Below are positions 16,293 through 25,643 of a DNA stretch of 64,000 nt, piece after piece. This DNA is from Chitinophaga varians. Lineage in GTDB: Bacteria > Bacteroidota > Bacteroidia > Chitinophagales > Chitinophagaceae. The notes beneath the pieces are model-generated. The model did no database searches, was not told the origin of the DNA, and saw only the letters and a list, made by a program, of their open reading frames with translations. Where the stretch lies: positions 558,001 to 622,000 of the forward strand of contig NZ_JABAIA010000002.1 in assembly GCF_012641275.1 (NCBI RefSeq). Direction: 5' to 3'. Within the stretch, counting starts at the first letter, position 1, and the number at the start of each line of letters is the position of its first letter. The position numbers and the translations under genes are program-made.

Positions 16293-17294
16293 ATGCGAAT
16301 GCGTTATTTAAAAGGTTACAGTTTATTATTGGTCGCTTCCCTGGTGGCCTGTTCCAAGGACTCCTCCACGACTACGAAAGTAGGCAACTGGATCAGACGT
16401 TCTGAGTTTGAAGGGGTGGCCAGAAGTGCTGCCGCTTCCTTTGTGATAGATAACAAGGCTTATGTAGGTACCGGTTATGATGGCACCAACAGGTTACAGG
16501 ATTTCTGGGTGTTTGATGTTGACCTGAACCAGTGGACACAGAAAGCGGCATTCCCGGGCGTGGGCCGCAGCGGTGCCGTAGGTATGTCTATGGCCGGCAA
16601 AGGATACATCGGAACGGGGTATGACGGCCTCAACAAGCTCAATGACTTTTATCAGTATGATCCCGTTGCCAACACCTGGAGCCGTAAGGCTGACTTTGGT
16701 GGCAGTGCGCGGTATGGCGCAGTCGCATTTGCACTGAATGATAAAGGATACATTGCTACCGGATATGACGGCAACTGGCTGAAAGACAACTGGCGCTATG
16801 ATCCCGGGGCCAATGCATGGACACAGGTGCAAAGCCTTACCAGCGGCAAAAGACAGGATGGCAATGCCTTTGTGATCAATAATAAGGCCTATGTGTGCAT
16901 GGGCACGGCCAATGGCAGCTATGTCAGCGATTTTTATGCATTCGACGGTGCTACCGAAACATGGTCCACGTTACGCTCTATCGATAACGTGACAGACCAG
17001 AGCTTCGATGACAATTATAATTTCAAAGGCAGCGGCGCCGCGTCTTTCGCTATGCGTGGCCTGGGATACATCGTGTCGGGTACCAAAACCGGCCTGTCCA
17101 GCGCCGTATGGGAATATAACCCGGGCACTGACCTGTGGGTGCAGAAAACAGATTTCGAAGGCGCTGCTCGCAACGGGGCCACCGGCTTTACGGTGAAAGA
17201 CAGGGGCTTTGTGGTGCTGGGCACCAGTTCCAGCCAGCCATTTGATAATATGTTTGAATTTGATCCTACAGCCGCATATAACCAATATGACTAA
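16293..17294 (+). CDS. Kelch-repeat lipoprotein
   Basis: A 333-residue protein with a lipoprotein signal (LLVASLVACSKDSS; lipid Cys20). The remainder is five to six kelch repeats of about 50 residues, each with a GYDG-type turn and a FWVFDVDLNQWTQKA-like strand (visible around residues 70-85, 120-135, 165-180 and 275-290). It should fold into a beta-propeller on the cell surface or in the periplasm; the ligand is unknown. An alternative ATG is two codons downstream. The following DUF4907 gene overlaps it by 8 bp, a pairing often seen in Bacteroidota. Confidence 0.9.
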   Translation: MRMRYLKGYSLLLVASLVACSKDSSTTTKVGNWIRRSEFEGVARSAAASFVIDNKAYVGTGYDGTNRLQDFWVFDVDLNQWTQKAAFPGVGRSGAVGMSMAGKGYIGTGYDGLNKLNDFYQYDPVANTWSRKADFGGSARYGAVAFALNDKGYIATGYDGNWLKDNWRYDPGANAWTQVQSLTSGKRQDGNAFVINNKAYVCMGTANGSYVSDFYAFDGATETWSTLRSIDNVTDQSFDDNYNFKGSGAASFAMRGLGYIVSGTKTGLSSAVWEYNPGTDLWVQKTDFEGAARNGATGFTVKDRGFVVLGTSSSQPFDNMFEFDPTAAYNQYD

Positions 17295-17625
17295 ACGAAA
17301 ATTATCCTGGCTGGTCCCCGTGTTGTTATTGCTGCTGTTAGCAGGATACCGGTATTATCGGGATTCCTCACAGCAGGAGGATATGATACAGCTGACGGTG
17401 GTGCCTTTTGAAACAGGTGGTGGCTGGGGATATAAAGTAATGGCAGACCACCATTCCTATATCTACCAGGATGTGATCCCCGGCATTGCGGGGAACAGGC
17501 CCTTCCGGTCCAAAGAAGATGCGGCAAAAGTGGGGCAGGCGGTAGTGGAGAAGCTGATGGCGCATCAACGGCCTACCATGACTTTAACGGAATTATCAAA
17601 GATGCAGGTAGCTGGCTTGCAATAA
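17287..17625 (+). CDS. DUF4907 family protein
   Basis: A 112-residue protein beginning with MTKRKLSWLVPVLLLLLLAG, a signal or anchor segment, followed by a small domain with the conserved GGGWGYKV, YIYQDVIPGI and PFRSKEDAAKVGQAVV motifs of DUF4907. Function is unknown. The open frame extends upstream to 17209, but only the ATG at 17287, which overlaps the kelch stop by 8 bp, gives a sensible signal peptide. Translational coupling to the kelch gene is likely. Confidence 0.85.
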   Translation: MTKRKLSWLVPVLLLLLLAGYRYYRDSSQQEDMIQLTVVPFETGGGWGYKVMADHHSYIYQDVIPGIAGNRPFRSKEDAAKVGQAVVEKLMAHQRPTMTLTELSKMQVAGLQ

Positions 17626-17650
17626 TAGAATGTTGTCTGTTCAGGGTTGT

Positions 17651-17690
17651 AGTCCCGCCTGGTTTTAAGCAGTTAGAACCGGGTGGGATT
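17651..17690 (+). terminator. Hairpin after the kelch-DUF4907 unit
   Basis: Arms TCCCGCCTGGTT and AACCGGGTGGGA (17653-17664 / 17677-17688) form a 12-bp RNA stem with two G-U pairs. No strong T-run follows, so it could be a factor-dependent terminator or a REP-like element. The rest of the gap to 17796 is AT-rich without clear signals. Confidence 0.4.
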
Positions 17691-17796
17691 CCCTATTGGT
17701 ACACTTTTTAACTTCGTTTTAATACTAATTTAATTTTAACAATCCCTTATACCAGGATTAACAAACTTTAACACAAGCTATACCGGATACGGTTGT

Positions 17797-19101
17797 ATGT
17801 TTATCGCATCAATTACAATGATGCTCCATTTCAAACGTATATTAAAGAATCGTCCGGTCGTCGTATCCCTGCACATCCTGGCATGGGTGTGTTTTTTATT
17901 CTTTCCCTTTTTCATTTACCGCATTCAGATTCTGCATAAAACCTTTTTCATCAAGGAGCTGATTGACAACCTCTTTCTGATCGCTGTTTTTTACCTGAAT
18001 ATTTATGTGCTGATACCCCGGTATTTCAACCGGCAGAAGATTGTAAAATATCTCTGTACCGTGATCGTACTGGTGGTGTTTATCACCATGCAGCAGGCAG
18101 CGCTGGATTTTTATTTTTTCCGGAATTACCTGGGCCGTCCGGCGATGATGGCCATGCGCCTGGATAAGGCAAGATTGGTGAACGATGTAACAACGAAGGC
18201 CTTTCCTCCGTTTAACCATCGGTACGAGATAAGAGAGGGGGAGGGAGCGCAGGTAACAGCCAGCAGTTTAGCAATGCCGCTGGGCAATGGAAAGCCGCAT
18301 GTCACCGTAATGGCCAGGCCGGCGATGTCTACGCTGCCGCTGCCGCCGCCACGCTGGTTCCGGATAGTGGAAGGCAAAGTCTCTTTCTGGGATTACCTGT
18401 TGTTCCCGGAAGTGCTTCGCCGCTCCGGCTTTTTCGCCCTGTTGATGTTGTTTATGAGCGGGTTCATCAAAATTGCCGTAGAGTGGTTTGAAAGTGAAAA
18501 ACAACGGGAAGCGTTGAAAGTGGAAAAACTGAATGCAGAACTGAAATTTCTGAAGTCGCAAATCAACCCGCATTTTCTTTTTAATTGCCTGAATACAATT
18601 TATTCACTGGCACACAAACAATCCGGCCAAACGGAACATGCCATCCTGAAGTTGTCGACCATCATGCGGTATATGATTTATGAGTCCAATGAAGACAAAG
18701 TACAACTGGAACACGAACTGAAATACCTACAGGATTACATAGATATACAGCGGTTGCGGTTGCCGCAGGACATTGACATCCAATATGAATTAAAAGGCAG
18801 TGCGTCCGGTTTCCTGATAGAACCGATGCTGCTGGTGCCCTTTGTGGAGAATGCCTTTAAGCACGGCATCAGCTATGCGGAAGAATCCTTTATCAACATC
18901 GATATCACTATTGCAGAAAATATGATCAGAATAATTGTCAGAAACAGCCTCTTTAAAGAGCGGGTATCCGAAAGAGGCGGTATCGGATTACAAAACGTAC
19001 GGAAAAGACTGGACATGCTCTATGCCGGAGACCATGACATCACTATCACGGAAACAGAAAACCAGTTTATTGTTGATCTTAAAATAGTATTGAAAAAATG
19101 A
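17797..19101 (+). CDS. LytS-like sensor histidine kinase
   Basis: A 434-residue kinase of the LytS/YehU type. Four transmembrane segments are at about 22-48, 50-73, 80-102 and 208-230, with an extracytoplasmic loop between the third and fourth. The His-kinase domain has the phospho-acceptor His259 in LKSQINPHFLFNCLN, and the ATPase domain shows PMLLVPFVENAFKHGI (N-box) and GGIGLQNVRKRL (G-box). Alternative ATGs are 7 and 8 codons downstream. The response regulator overlaps it by 4 bp. The signal sensed is unknown. Confidence 0.93.
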   Translation: MFIASITMMLHFKRILKNRPVVVSLHILAWVCFLFFPFFIYRIQILHKTFFIKELIDNLFLIAVFYLNIYVLIPRYFNRQKIVKYLCTVIVLVVFITMQQAALDFYFFRNYLGRPAMMAMRLDKARLVNDVTTKAFPPFNHRYEIREGEGAQVTASSLAMPLGNGKPHVTVMARPAMSTLPLPPPRWFRIVEGKVSFWDYLLFPEVLRRSGFFALLMLFMSGFIKIAVEWFESEKQREALKVEKLNAELKFLKSQINPHFLFNCLNTIYSLAHKQSGQTEHAILKLSTIMRYMIYESNEDKVQLEHELKYLQDYIDIQRLRLPQDIDIQYELKGSASGFLIEPMLLVPFVENAFKHGISYAEESFINIDITIAENMIRIIVRNSLFKERVSERGGIGLQNVRKRLDMLYAGDHDITITETENQFIVDLKIVLKK

Positions 19102-19811
19102 TAAAGTGTATCGCTGTGGATGACGAGCCCCTGGCCCTGGAAATCCTGGAAGACTACATCCGCAAAGTGCCCTTCCTTCAGCTGGCCGGCAAGTTTGAAA
19201 ACGCTGCCAATGCCCTGCGCTTTATTCAGGAAGAACCGGTGGACCTGGTTTTTCTGGATATCAAAATGCCGGATATTACCGGCATACAGTTCCTTAAGTC
19301 CCTCAAATATCCGCCCATGGTCATTTTTACCACCGCATACGGTGAGTATGCGCTGGATGGCTTTAACCTCGATGTGGTAGATTATCTCCTGAAGCCAGTA
19401 CCATTTGAACGGTTCCTGAAAGCCGCCGCCAAAGCCAATGAAGCGTTTACGGCCAATCAGCAGAAGGCCGCCCCGCTCGATATGGCCACTTTTGTCAGTG
19501 ACTATATCTTTATCAAAACAGAATACAAAATCATCAAGATCAATCTTGAAGACATTCTTTTCATTGAAGCACTCAAAGACTATACGAAAATCTATACTCC
19601 CAATCTGCCTGTGCTCACGCTGCGCAGCCTGAAGTCATTCGAAACCCGCCTGCCCGCCGATAAGTTTATCCGCGTGCACCGTTCTTACCTCGTGTCGCTC
19701 AATAAAATCAATTCGGTAGAAAAAAACACGGTGATGATCGCCAACCAGTCCATCCCTATCAGTGATGGTTACCGCGACCGGTTTTATGACCTGATCAACA
19801 GGAACTCTTGA
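19098..19811 (+). CDS. LytTR-family response regulator
   Basis: A 237-residue regulator. The receiver domain (1-120) has the acidic pair in AVDDEP, the phospho-acceptor Asp54 in VFLDIKMPD and Lys104 in YLLKPVPFERF. The C-terminal LytTR DNA-binding domain (about 138-237) shows DYIFIKTEYKIIKINLEDILFIEALKDY-type strands and the FIRVHRSYLVSLNKIN motif. It is translationally coupled to the LytS-like kinase. Targets are unknown; LytTR proteins in this phylum often act on nearby genes, but no repeated binding site was recognised here. Confidence 0.95.
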   Translation: MIKCIAVDDEPLALEILEDYIRKVPFLQLAGKFENAANALRFIQEEPVDLVFLDIKMPDITGIQFLKSLKYPPMVIFTTAYGEYALDGFNLDVVDYLLKPVPFERFLKAAAKANEAFTANQQKAAPLDMATFVSDYIFIKTEYKIIKINLEDILFIEALKDYTKIYTPNLPVLTLRSLKSFETRLPADKFIRVHRSYLVSLNKINSVEKNTVMIANQSIPISDGYRDRFYDLINRNS

Positions 19812-19849
19812 TCATTTTGATATTCGGTTATTTTGATATTAGGATATTT

Positions 19850-19877
19850 ACTGGTGAAATTTGAACATTTCACCAGT
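19850..19877 (+). terminator. Perfect 11-bp hairpin after the LytTR gene
   Basis: ACTGGTGAAAT and ATTTCACCAGT pair exactly around a 6-base loop, 38 bp after the stop codon. It is followed by AT-rich but not T-only sequence. The 19880-20097 stretch is AT-rich with many TATATA runs and no ORF; it presumably holds the promoter of the next gene. Confidence 0.55.
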
Positions 19878-20097
19878 ATAATCTTATTATATATTATTTA
19901 TATAATAATATATTTAATGGTGATTAATGTTGATAACTAATTTATTATGTAGATGATATCCGACTTATTCAATAGGTCAACACAGCAATAGGAAGATATA
20001 AACAGTAAACAGTTGTATATCAGCCTATCAAAATATTCAAATTTTTCGGAACTTTGATGGCACCATTACAAAAAGCCTTAATCAAAAACCACCAACA

Positions 20098-21225
20098 TTG
20101 GAAAGAATTTATTTTGATAATGCAGCAACCACCTCTCTGGACCCGGTGGTATTAGATGCCATGCTGCCCTATATGACGGAAAAGTTCGGAAACCCTTCGT
20201 CTATCTATTCCTACGGAAGAGAAACCAGGCTGGGCATAGAAAATGCACGCAAATCAGTGGCTAAGATCCTGAACGCGCATCCGGGAGAAATCTTTTTTAC
20301 GTCGGGCGGAACGGAAAGCAGCAACACCGCTATTAATGCTGCCATCAACGATCTGGGATGTAAACACATCATCTCTTCCCCGATAGAGCACCACGCCACC
20401 TTGCATACGGTAGAGTACCTGCATCACCATCGCGGTATCGGGTTGTCTTTTGTCAAAATATTGCCATCCGGCCATATCGACATGGACCATCTCCGCGAAC
20501 TGCTGCAGCAGGCCGGTGGCAAGTGCCTGGTAACGCTGATGCACGCCAACAACGAAATCGGCAACCTGCTCGATCTGCACGCTGTAGGCACGCTCTGCAA
20601 AGAATTTGATGCCATCTTCCATTCCGATACCGTTCAAACCGTTGGGCACTATCCGTTTGACCTGCGCAATACACCGGTACATTTCATTACCGCTGCAGGG
20701 CACAAATTCCATGGCCCTAAAGGCGTAGGTATCCTGTACATCAATGAGAACGTGAAAATCAGCCCGTTCATCCAGGGCGGCAGCCAGGAACGCAACATGC
20801 GCGCCGGCACGGAGAACCTCTATGGCATCATCGGTTTCGCGAAAGCGCTGGAACTGGCCACTGAGCACCATGCTGAACACAGTGCTTATATCAACGACCT
20901 GCGCCAGTACATGGCGGCGGAGCTGGAAAAAAATATTCCGGGCGTCACCTTCAACGGCGATCTGAAAGGCCGCAGCCTTTACACCGTGTTGAACGTGTCT
21001 TTCCCAAAATCAGAGAAAAGCGAAATGATCCTGTTCAATCTGGACATCAACGGTATCTGCGCTTCCGGCGGCAGTGCCTGTACATCCGGCGCCAACGCAG
21101 GTTCTCACGTGATACGCGCCATCAACAGCAATCCTAACCAGATCGCCGTGCGTTTCTCTTTCTCCAAAAACAATACAAGAACAGAAATAGATAAGGTGAT
21201 CGCTAAACTGAAAGAGCTGATCTAA
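20098..21225 (+). CDS. Cysteine desulfurase (IscS/NifS family), TTG start
   Basis: A 375-residue PLP enzyme that moves sulfur from cysteine to Fe-S or thio-cofactor pathways. Visible signatures are IYFDNAATT at the start, the PLP-contacting FHSDTVQTVGH, the Schiff-base lysine in TAAGHKFHGPKGVG, and the catalytic cysteine loop ASGGSACTSG near residue 330. Homologs start with M-x-x-IYFDNAATT, and the only codon that fits is TTG at 20098; no in-frame ATG exists upstream. No iscU or suf genes are adjacent, so it may be the general desulfurase or one for tRNA thiolation. Confidence 0.93.
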   Translation: MERIYFDNAATTSLDPVVLDAMLPYMTEKFGNPSSIYSYGRETRLGIENARKSVAKILNAHPGEIFFTSGGTESSNTAINAAINDLGCKHIISSPIEHHATLHTVEYLHHHRGIGLSFVKILPSGHIDMDHLRELLQQAGGKCLVTLMHANNEIGNLLDLHAVGTLCKEFDAIFHSDTVQTVGHYPFDLRNTPVHFITAAGHKFHGPKGVGILYINENVKISPFIQGGSQERNMRAGTENLYGIIGFAKALELATEHHAEHSAYINDLRQYMAAELEKNIPGVTFNGDLKGRSLYTVLNVSFPKSEKSEMILFNLDINGICASGGSACTSGANAGSHVIRAINSNPNQIAVRFSFSKNNTRTEIDKVIAKLKELI

Positions 21226-21246
21226 CCGCTATTTGTAGGAAATAAA

Positions 21247-21285
21247 AAAAGACCGAAGCCGGACTATCCGCTTCGGTCTTCTTTT
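21247..21285. terminator. Bidirectional terminator between convergent genes
   Basis: A perfect 9-bp stem, GACCGAAGC and GCTTCGGTC (21251-21278), is flanked by an A-run on the left and a T-run on the right. It separates the convergent desulfurase and mutase genes and should serve both. Confidence 0.85.
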
Positions 21286-21305
21286 TATAATCTATATCAA
21301 AAATT

Positions 21306-22685
21306 CTACATAAATTCTTTGATGTCCTGCATGATCCTTTTGGCGATGTTATCAGCCGTGGTCTCATTCTGGCTCTCCGCATAGATACGGATAATCGGTT
21401 CTGTATTGGAGGTGCGCAGGTGTACCCAGTCTTTATCGAACTCGATTTTCAGGCCATCTTCCGTGTTTAACGGTTGATTTTTGTATTTGCCTTTGATTTT
21501 TTCGAAGATGGTTTTTACATCTACTCCTTTGTCCAGCTCGATTTTATTTTTGGAGATGAAATAATCAGGGTAGCTGTTGCGCAGCGCTTTGATGCTTTTT
21601 TTGTTGTTGGCCAGATGGGTGAGGAAAAGACCGATACCGATGAGCGCATCGCGGCCATAGTGCAGGTCCGGCACAATAATGCCGCCGTTGCCTTCACCGC
21701 CGATGACAGCGTTGGTTTCTTTCATTTTCCTTACCACGTTCACTTCGCCTACGGCAGAAGGAGTGTACTGTCCGCCGTTTTTCAGCGTCACATCTTTTAA
21801 CGCCTGTGTGGAGGACATGTTGGAAACGGTATTGCCTGGACGTTTGCTGAGCACATAGTCAGCCACGGCCACCAGTGTATATTCTTCACCGAACATGCTG
21901 CCGTCTTCACAAACGAAGCAGAGGCGGTCTACGTCCGGGTCTACAGCGATGCCCAGGTCAGCGTTGGATTTATTCACTTCGTTGGACAGCGCGGTCAGGT
22001 TTTCTGCCAGCGGTTCCGGATTGTGGGCGAATTTGCCGGTCACTTCCGGGAACAGCACTTCCACTTCGTTTACGCCCAGAGCCTTCAGCAATGGCGGTAC
22101 GAACAGGGCGCCGGTAGAGTTAACGGCGTCTACCACTATTTTGAAATTACGCTCCCTGATAGCAGCCACATCCACCAGAGGATAGTTTACTACGAGGTCT
22201 ACATGTTTCTGCAGGTAAGAATCGTCCTGTGTGTAGGAACCCAGTTTGTTCACGTCCACAAAGGTGAAGTCTTCACGTTCCGCAATGTCGAGCAGTGTTG
22301 CGCCGTCTTCGCCGGAAATGAATTCGCCTTCCGCGTTCAGCAGTTTCAGGGCGTTCCATTCTTTCGGATTATGGCTGGCGGTAAGGATGATACCACCGGC
22401 GGCATTTTCCATTTTTACAGCAATTTCTACTGTTGGCGTAGTAGACAGGCCGAGATCAACTACATCGATTCCCAGGCCGTTGAGCGTGGATACCACCAGG
22501 TTTTTCACCATTTCGCCGGAAATACGGCCATCACGGCCTATTACCACTTTGCGGTTGTCGGTCTGGCGGGAAAGCCAGGTACCGTAAGCTGCGGTGAATT
22601 TTACCACATCCAGAGGAGAGAGTCCTTCACCGGGCTTGCCGCCTATGGTTCCGCGAATACCGGATATTGATTTGATCAGTGCCAC
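21306..22685 (-). CDS. glmM: Phosphoglucosamine mutase / phosphohexomutase family
   Basis: A 459-residue alpha-D-phosphohexomutase. The active-site phosphoserine loop is ILTASHNPKEWNALKLL, the metal loop is DPDVDRLCFV, the sugar loop reads GGEGNGG and the phosphate-binding loop is RTSNTEPIIRIYAES. GlmM makes glucosamine-1-phosphate for peptidoglycan and LPS; the Bacteroidota GlmM start LIKSISGIRGTIGG fits best, although phosphomannomutase activity is possible. The start is taken at the GTG at 22685 because family members begin M-x-LIKSISG; a TTG at 22694 would add three residues. Confidence 0.85.
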   Translation of the reverse strand: MALIKSISGIRGTIGGKPGEGLSPLDVVKFTAAYGTWLSRQTDNRKVVIGRDGRISGEMVKNLVVSTLNGLGIDVVDLGLSTTPTVEIAVKMENAAGGIILTASHNPKEWNALKLLNAEGEFISGEDGATLLDIAEREDFTFVDVNKLGSYTQDDSYLQKHVDLVVNYPLVDVAAIRERNFKIVVDAVNSTGALFVPPLLKALGVNEVEVLFPEVTGKFAHNPEPLAENLTALSNEVNKSNADLGIAVDPDVDRLCFVCEDGSMFGEEYTLVAVADYVLSKRPGNTVSNMSSTQALKDVTLKNGGQYTPSAVGEVNVVRKMKETNAVIGGEGNGGIIVPDLHYGRDALIGIGLFLTHLANNKKSIKALRNSYPDYFISKNKIELDKGVDVKTIFEKIKGKYKNQPLNTEDGLKIEFDKDWVHLRTSNTEPIIRIYAESQNETTADNIAKRIMQDIKEFM

Positions 22686-22800
22686 GAGATTCAATTTTTT
22701 AAGGAAGGCAAATATAAAAAAAACCGTTCCAGATTTCCTAATTATGAAAAGATGAGCAGCCTTGCCGACAGATCGACCATTTTCCCCGTTCAGTTTTCAT

Positions 22801-22808
22801 TATATTTG
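22801..22808 (+). promoter_or_regulatory. -7 promoter box that fixes the start of the LtaS-like gene
   Basis: TATATTTG is a perfect TAnnTTTG box. It lies inside the apparent 5' extension of the next ORF (which is open from 22762), so transcription would begin after that extension and translation at the ATG at 22843. No good -33 element is seen. Confidence 0.45.
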
Positions 22809-22842
22809 CAGCTACGCTTTTAAAAAAACAGCTATACGTTGC

Positions 22843-24861
22843 ATGCAATACTTCTGGAAGAATATACCCCGGTATATTCGTTATGTGCTTGTTCAAACAC
22901 TCTATCTCTTTCTGTTGATGGTGTTGTTCAGGCTCATCTTTTACCTGTTTTTCTTTAAAACCACCATTACCAGCAGCAGTGCTGTCGCCAAAGCATGGTT
23001 CCTGGGCGTCAGGTTCGACCTCCGGCTGGCGCTTATCCTGGTAATACCGGTGGCTTTAACGGCTATCATCGCCCGTAACGGCTTCTTTACGTCGAAAGGG
23101 ATACGTAAAGCAGTGTCCATTTACTTCTTCATCGTTATTACCGTCCTTACCTTATTATATATCCTCGATCTGGGACATTACGATTACCTCGGCATGCGGC
23201 TGGACCCTTCCATTATGCGCTTCCTCGCCAAAGGAGAGCGGGCCGACAATGCCCGGATGGTATGGCAGAGCTACCCCGTATTGCGTGGCTCCCTGGGGAT
23301 CTTCGTTTTCCTGTTCCTCGTTTTCCGCCTGCAACGGCGCACCTGGAACCGTTTTGCGGCGCAACCGCCGGTATACCTGCGCAACTGGCCTTTCACCGGT
23401 TACGTAACGGCGCTTACCTTGCTCATAGCCGCCGGCATCTATGGTAATTTCGCCTATTTCCCGCTGCGCTGGAGCCAGGCCATGTTCACCCGCGACAACG
23501 GCATCACCAGCCTGGGGCTCAATCCCATCCTGTATTTCGCCTCCAATTTCTCCGTAGAGGGAGATACCTACGATATCAACGCTACCAAAAAATATTATCC
23601 GTACATCGCCAACTACCTCAAAGTAGACAAGGCCGATGCGGAGAAACTGGAATATGTCCGCACCGTTCCCGGCGACTCCACCAAACCCAGGCTCAACGTA
23701 GTGCTGGTGATGCTGGAATCTACCGGCGCCGCGCCTACAAGCATGTACGGCAACCCCATGCAGGCCACGCCCAATATGAAACGGCTGGCCGATAGCGGCA
23801 TCCTCTTTAAAAATTTCTATGTGCCGGCCATCAGCACGGCTAAAACCGTTTTCGGCGTCACCACCGGCCTGCCGGACATCACCGCCGTGAAAACAGCCAG
23901 CCGCCATCCTAAAATGCTGGACCAGCGTATTATCATGGACCAGTTCAAAGGCTACGAAAAACTGTACCTCCTCGGCGGTAATACCAACTGGGCCAATATC
24001 CGCGCAGTGTTCACCAACAACGTGGAAGGCATCAGCATCCATGAAGAAGGCATGTACAAGTCCGCCAAAGCCGATGTATGGGGCATCTCCGACTATGACC
24101 TGATCACAGAGGCCAGTGAGATCTTCAAAGCCAGCAACGACCAGAAAAAACCGTTCGTGGCCTTCCTGCAGCTGGCAGACAACCACCCGCCATACACCAC
24201 TACCAGCGGGGCAGGGGATTTTAAAAAACTGACGGAGAAAGATATCGATATGGAGAAATTCAAAAAATCCGGCTTCGTGTCACTCGATCAGTTCAATGCC
24301 CTGCGGTATGAAGATTATAACGTAGGCCACCTCATCGATGTGGCCCGGAAAGACGGTTACCTAAACAATACCGTCTTCATGTTCTTTGGTGACCATAACT
24401 GTATCCTCAATCCATATTCCTTTATGCCAATGCCGGAATATGAACTGAGCACCGGCGGCGTGCATGTAACAGCGTTCATGTACAGTCCTGCCCATGTGGC
24501 GCCCCAGGTAGTCAGCACGCCCGGCAGCCTGCTGGACGTATACCCTACCATGGCCAGCCTGGTGGGCCTGCCGTATAAAAACTATACGCTGGGCACCAAC
24601 CTGTTCGACAGCACCCGGGCAAACAACAAGTACGCCTTCATCACCTACCTGCGCAATCAGCAGCCCTACTACAGCGTAATAGGGGACCAGTACCTGTACG
24701 AAATCAATATGGCCACCCATGCCACGGCTTTGTACGACCTGAAAGGCGATCCGCTGAAGAACATACAGGCGCAACAGCCGGACACAGCAAAAAATCTGGA
24801 TAATTTAACACGGGGCTTCTACGAAAGCACGCGATATTTGATGTTTAATAACAAAAAGTAA
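22843..24861 (+). CDS. LtaS/OpgB-like membrane sulfatase-fold phosphotransferase
   Basis: A 672-residue protein with five predicted transmembrane helices in the first 230 residues and a sulfatase-fold domain facing the periplasm. The metal and nucleophile motifs are those of lipoteichoic-acid-synthase-like enzymes: NVVLVMLESTGA, threonine in AISTAKTVFG, WANIRAVFTNN and FFGDHN. The nucleophile is Thr, not Cys/Ser, so it does not need formylglycine. In Gram-negative bacteria such proteins transfer glycerol-phosphate or phosphoethanolamine to glycans or lipids; the exact substrate is unknown. The frame opens at 22762, but ATG 22843 gives a basic N-terminus directly before the first helix. Confidence 0.88.
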   Translation: MQYFWKNIPRYIRYVLVQTLYLFLLMVLFRLIFYLFFFKTTITSSSAVAKAWFLGVRFDLRLALILVIPVALTAIIARNGFFTSKGIRKAVSIYFFIVITVLTLLYILDLGHYDYLGMRLDPSIMRFLAKGERADNARMVWQSYPVLRGSLGIFVFLFLVFRLQRRTWNRFAAQPPVYLRNWPFTGYVTALTLLIAAGIYGNFAYFPLRWSQAMFTRDNGITSLGLNPILYFASNFSVEGDTYDINATKKYYPYIANYLKVDKADAEKLEYVRTVPGDSTKPRLNVVLVMLESTGAAPTSMYGNPMQATPNMKRLADSGILFKNFYVPAISTAKTVFGVTTGLPDITAVKTASRHPKMLDQRIIMDQFKGYEKLYLLGGNTNWANIRAVFTNNVEGISIHEEGMYKSAKADVWGISDYDLITEASEIFKASNDQKKPFVAFLQLADNHPPYTTTSGAGDFKKLTEKDIDMEKFKKSGFVSLDQFNALRYEDYNVGHLIDVARKDGYLNNTVFMFFGDHNCILNPYSFMPMPEYELSTGGVHVTAFMYSPAHVAPQVVSTPGSLLDVYPTMASLVGLPYKNYTLGTNLFDSTRANNKYAFITYLRNQQPYYSVIGDQYLYEINMATHATALYDLKGDPLKNIQAQQPDTAKNLDNLTRGFYESTRYLMFNNKK

Positions 24862-24864
24862 TAT

Positions 24865-25641
24865 ATGCCCGCTGGCATTGATTGCATGATTATGGATATA
24901 GATATAGACAAAAGCTGGTTTAAAGATTGGTTTAATTCCCCTTACTACCATCTGCTCTACAACAACCGTGACGAGCAGGAGGCTGCTGCATTTATCGATA
25001 AACTGCTGGCATACCTGCAACCACCTGCGCACGCGTCAATGCTGGACGTGGCCTGTGGAAAAGGACGTCATGCCAAATACCTGGCAGACAAGGGATATGA
25101 CGTAACCGGTATCGATCTCTCCATAGAAAGCATCAACATCGCCAAAAAACTGGAAAATGAACACCTGAGCTTTTTCCAGCATGATATGCGCCTGCCTTTC
25201 CGCATCAACTACTTTGATGTGGTGTTTAATTTCTTTACCAGCTTCGGCTATTTTGAATCACAGCGCGACAACGACAACGCGCTGCGTACACTGGCCAACG
25301 CGCTCAGGCCCGGCGGCAAACTGGTGCTCGACTATCTCAACAGCCCCTATGTGGAACAACACCTGGTGTACGATGAAGTGAAGGAAAAAGAGAACGTGGT
25401 GTTTGATATCCAACGGGAGGTGAAAAATCATAAATTCCTCAAAAAAATCAATATTCTCGATAAAAACCTCATGAGAAGGGCCACTTTCGCGGAGAGCGTG
25501 AACGCTTTCTCCCGCGCGGATTTTGAACGTATGTTCGCCAAACAGGGCCTTGTGATCAGTGAAATATTCGGGGACTATCATTTTAACAGCTATGACGAAC
25601 AGCGTTCGCCACGTATGGTCCTCATTGCTCAAAAACCTTAG
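24865..25641 (+). CDS. SAM-dependent methyltransferase (class I)
   Basis: A 258-residue methyltransferase with motif I MLDVACGKGRHAKYL, an acidic residue in VTGIDLS after strand 2, and the post-motif LRPGGKLVLDYLN. Substrate unknown. The N-terminal WFKDWFNSPYYHLLYNNRDEQEA segment is common in Bacteroidota methyltransferases of this type. Starts are possible at 24865, 24886 and 24892; the last gives MDIDIDKSWF and may be the true one. It follows the LtaS-like gene by 3 bp and precedes a PAP2 gene by 2 bp, so these form an operon. Confidence 0.88.
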   Translation: MPAGIDCMIMDIDIDKSWFKDWFNSPYYHLLYNNRDEQEAAAFIDKLLAYLQPPAHASMLDVACGKGRHAKYLADKGYDVTGIDLSIESINIAKKLENEHLSFFQHDMRLPFRINYFDVVFNFFTSFGYFESQRDNDNALRTLANALRPGGKLVLDYLNSPYVEQHLVYDEVKEKENVVFDIQREVKNHKFLKKINILDKNLMRRATFAESVNAFSRADFERMFAKQGLVISEIFGDYHFNSYDEQRSPRMVLIAQKP

Positions 25642-25643
25642 CC

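Noticed and set aside
22762..22842. 27-residue N-terminal extension of the LtaS-like protein
   Set aside because: A TAnnTTTG promoter box lies inside it and the residues do not look like the family's N-terminus, so the ATG at 22843 is used.
22843..24861. LtaS-like protein as substrate of the FGE-like protein
   Set aside because: Its nucleophile is Thr in AISTAKTVFG, not a Cys or Ser within C/S-x-P-x-R.
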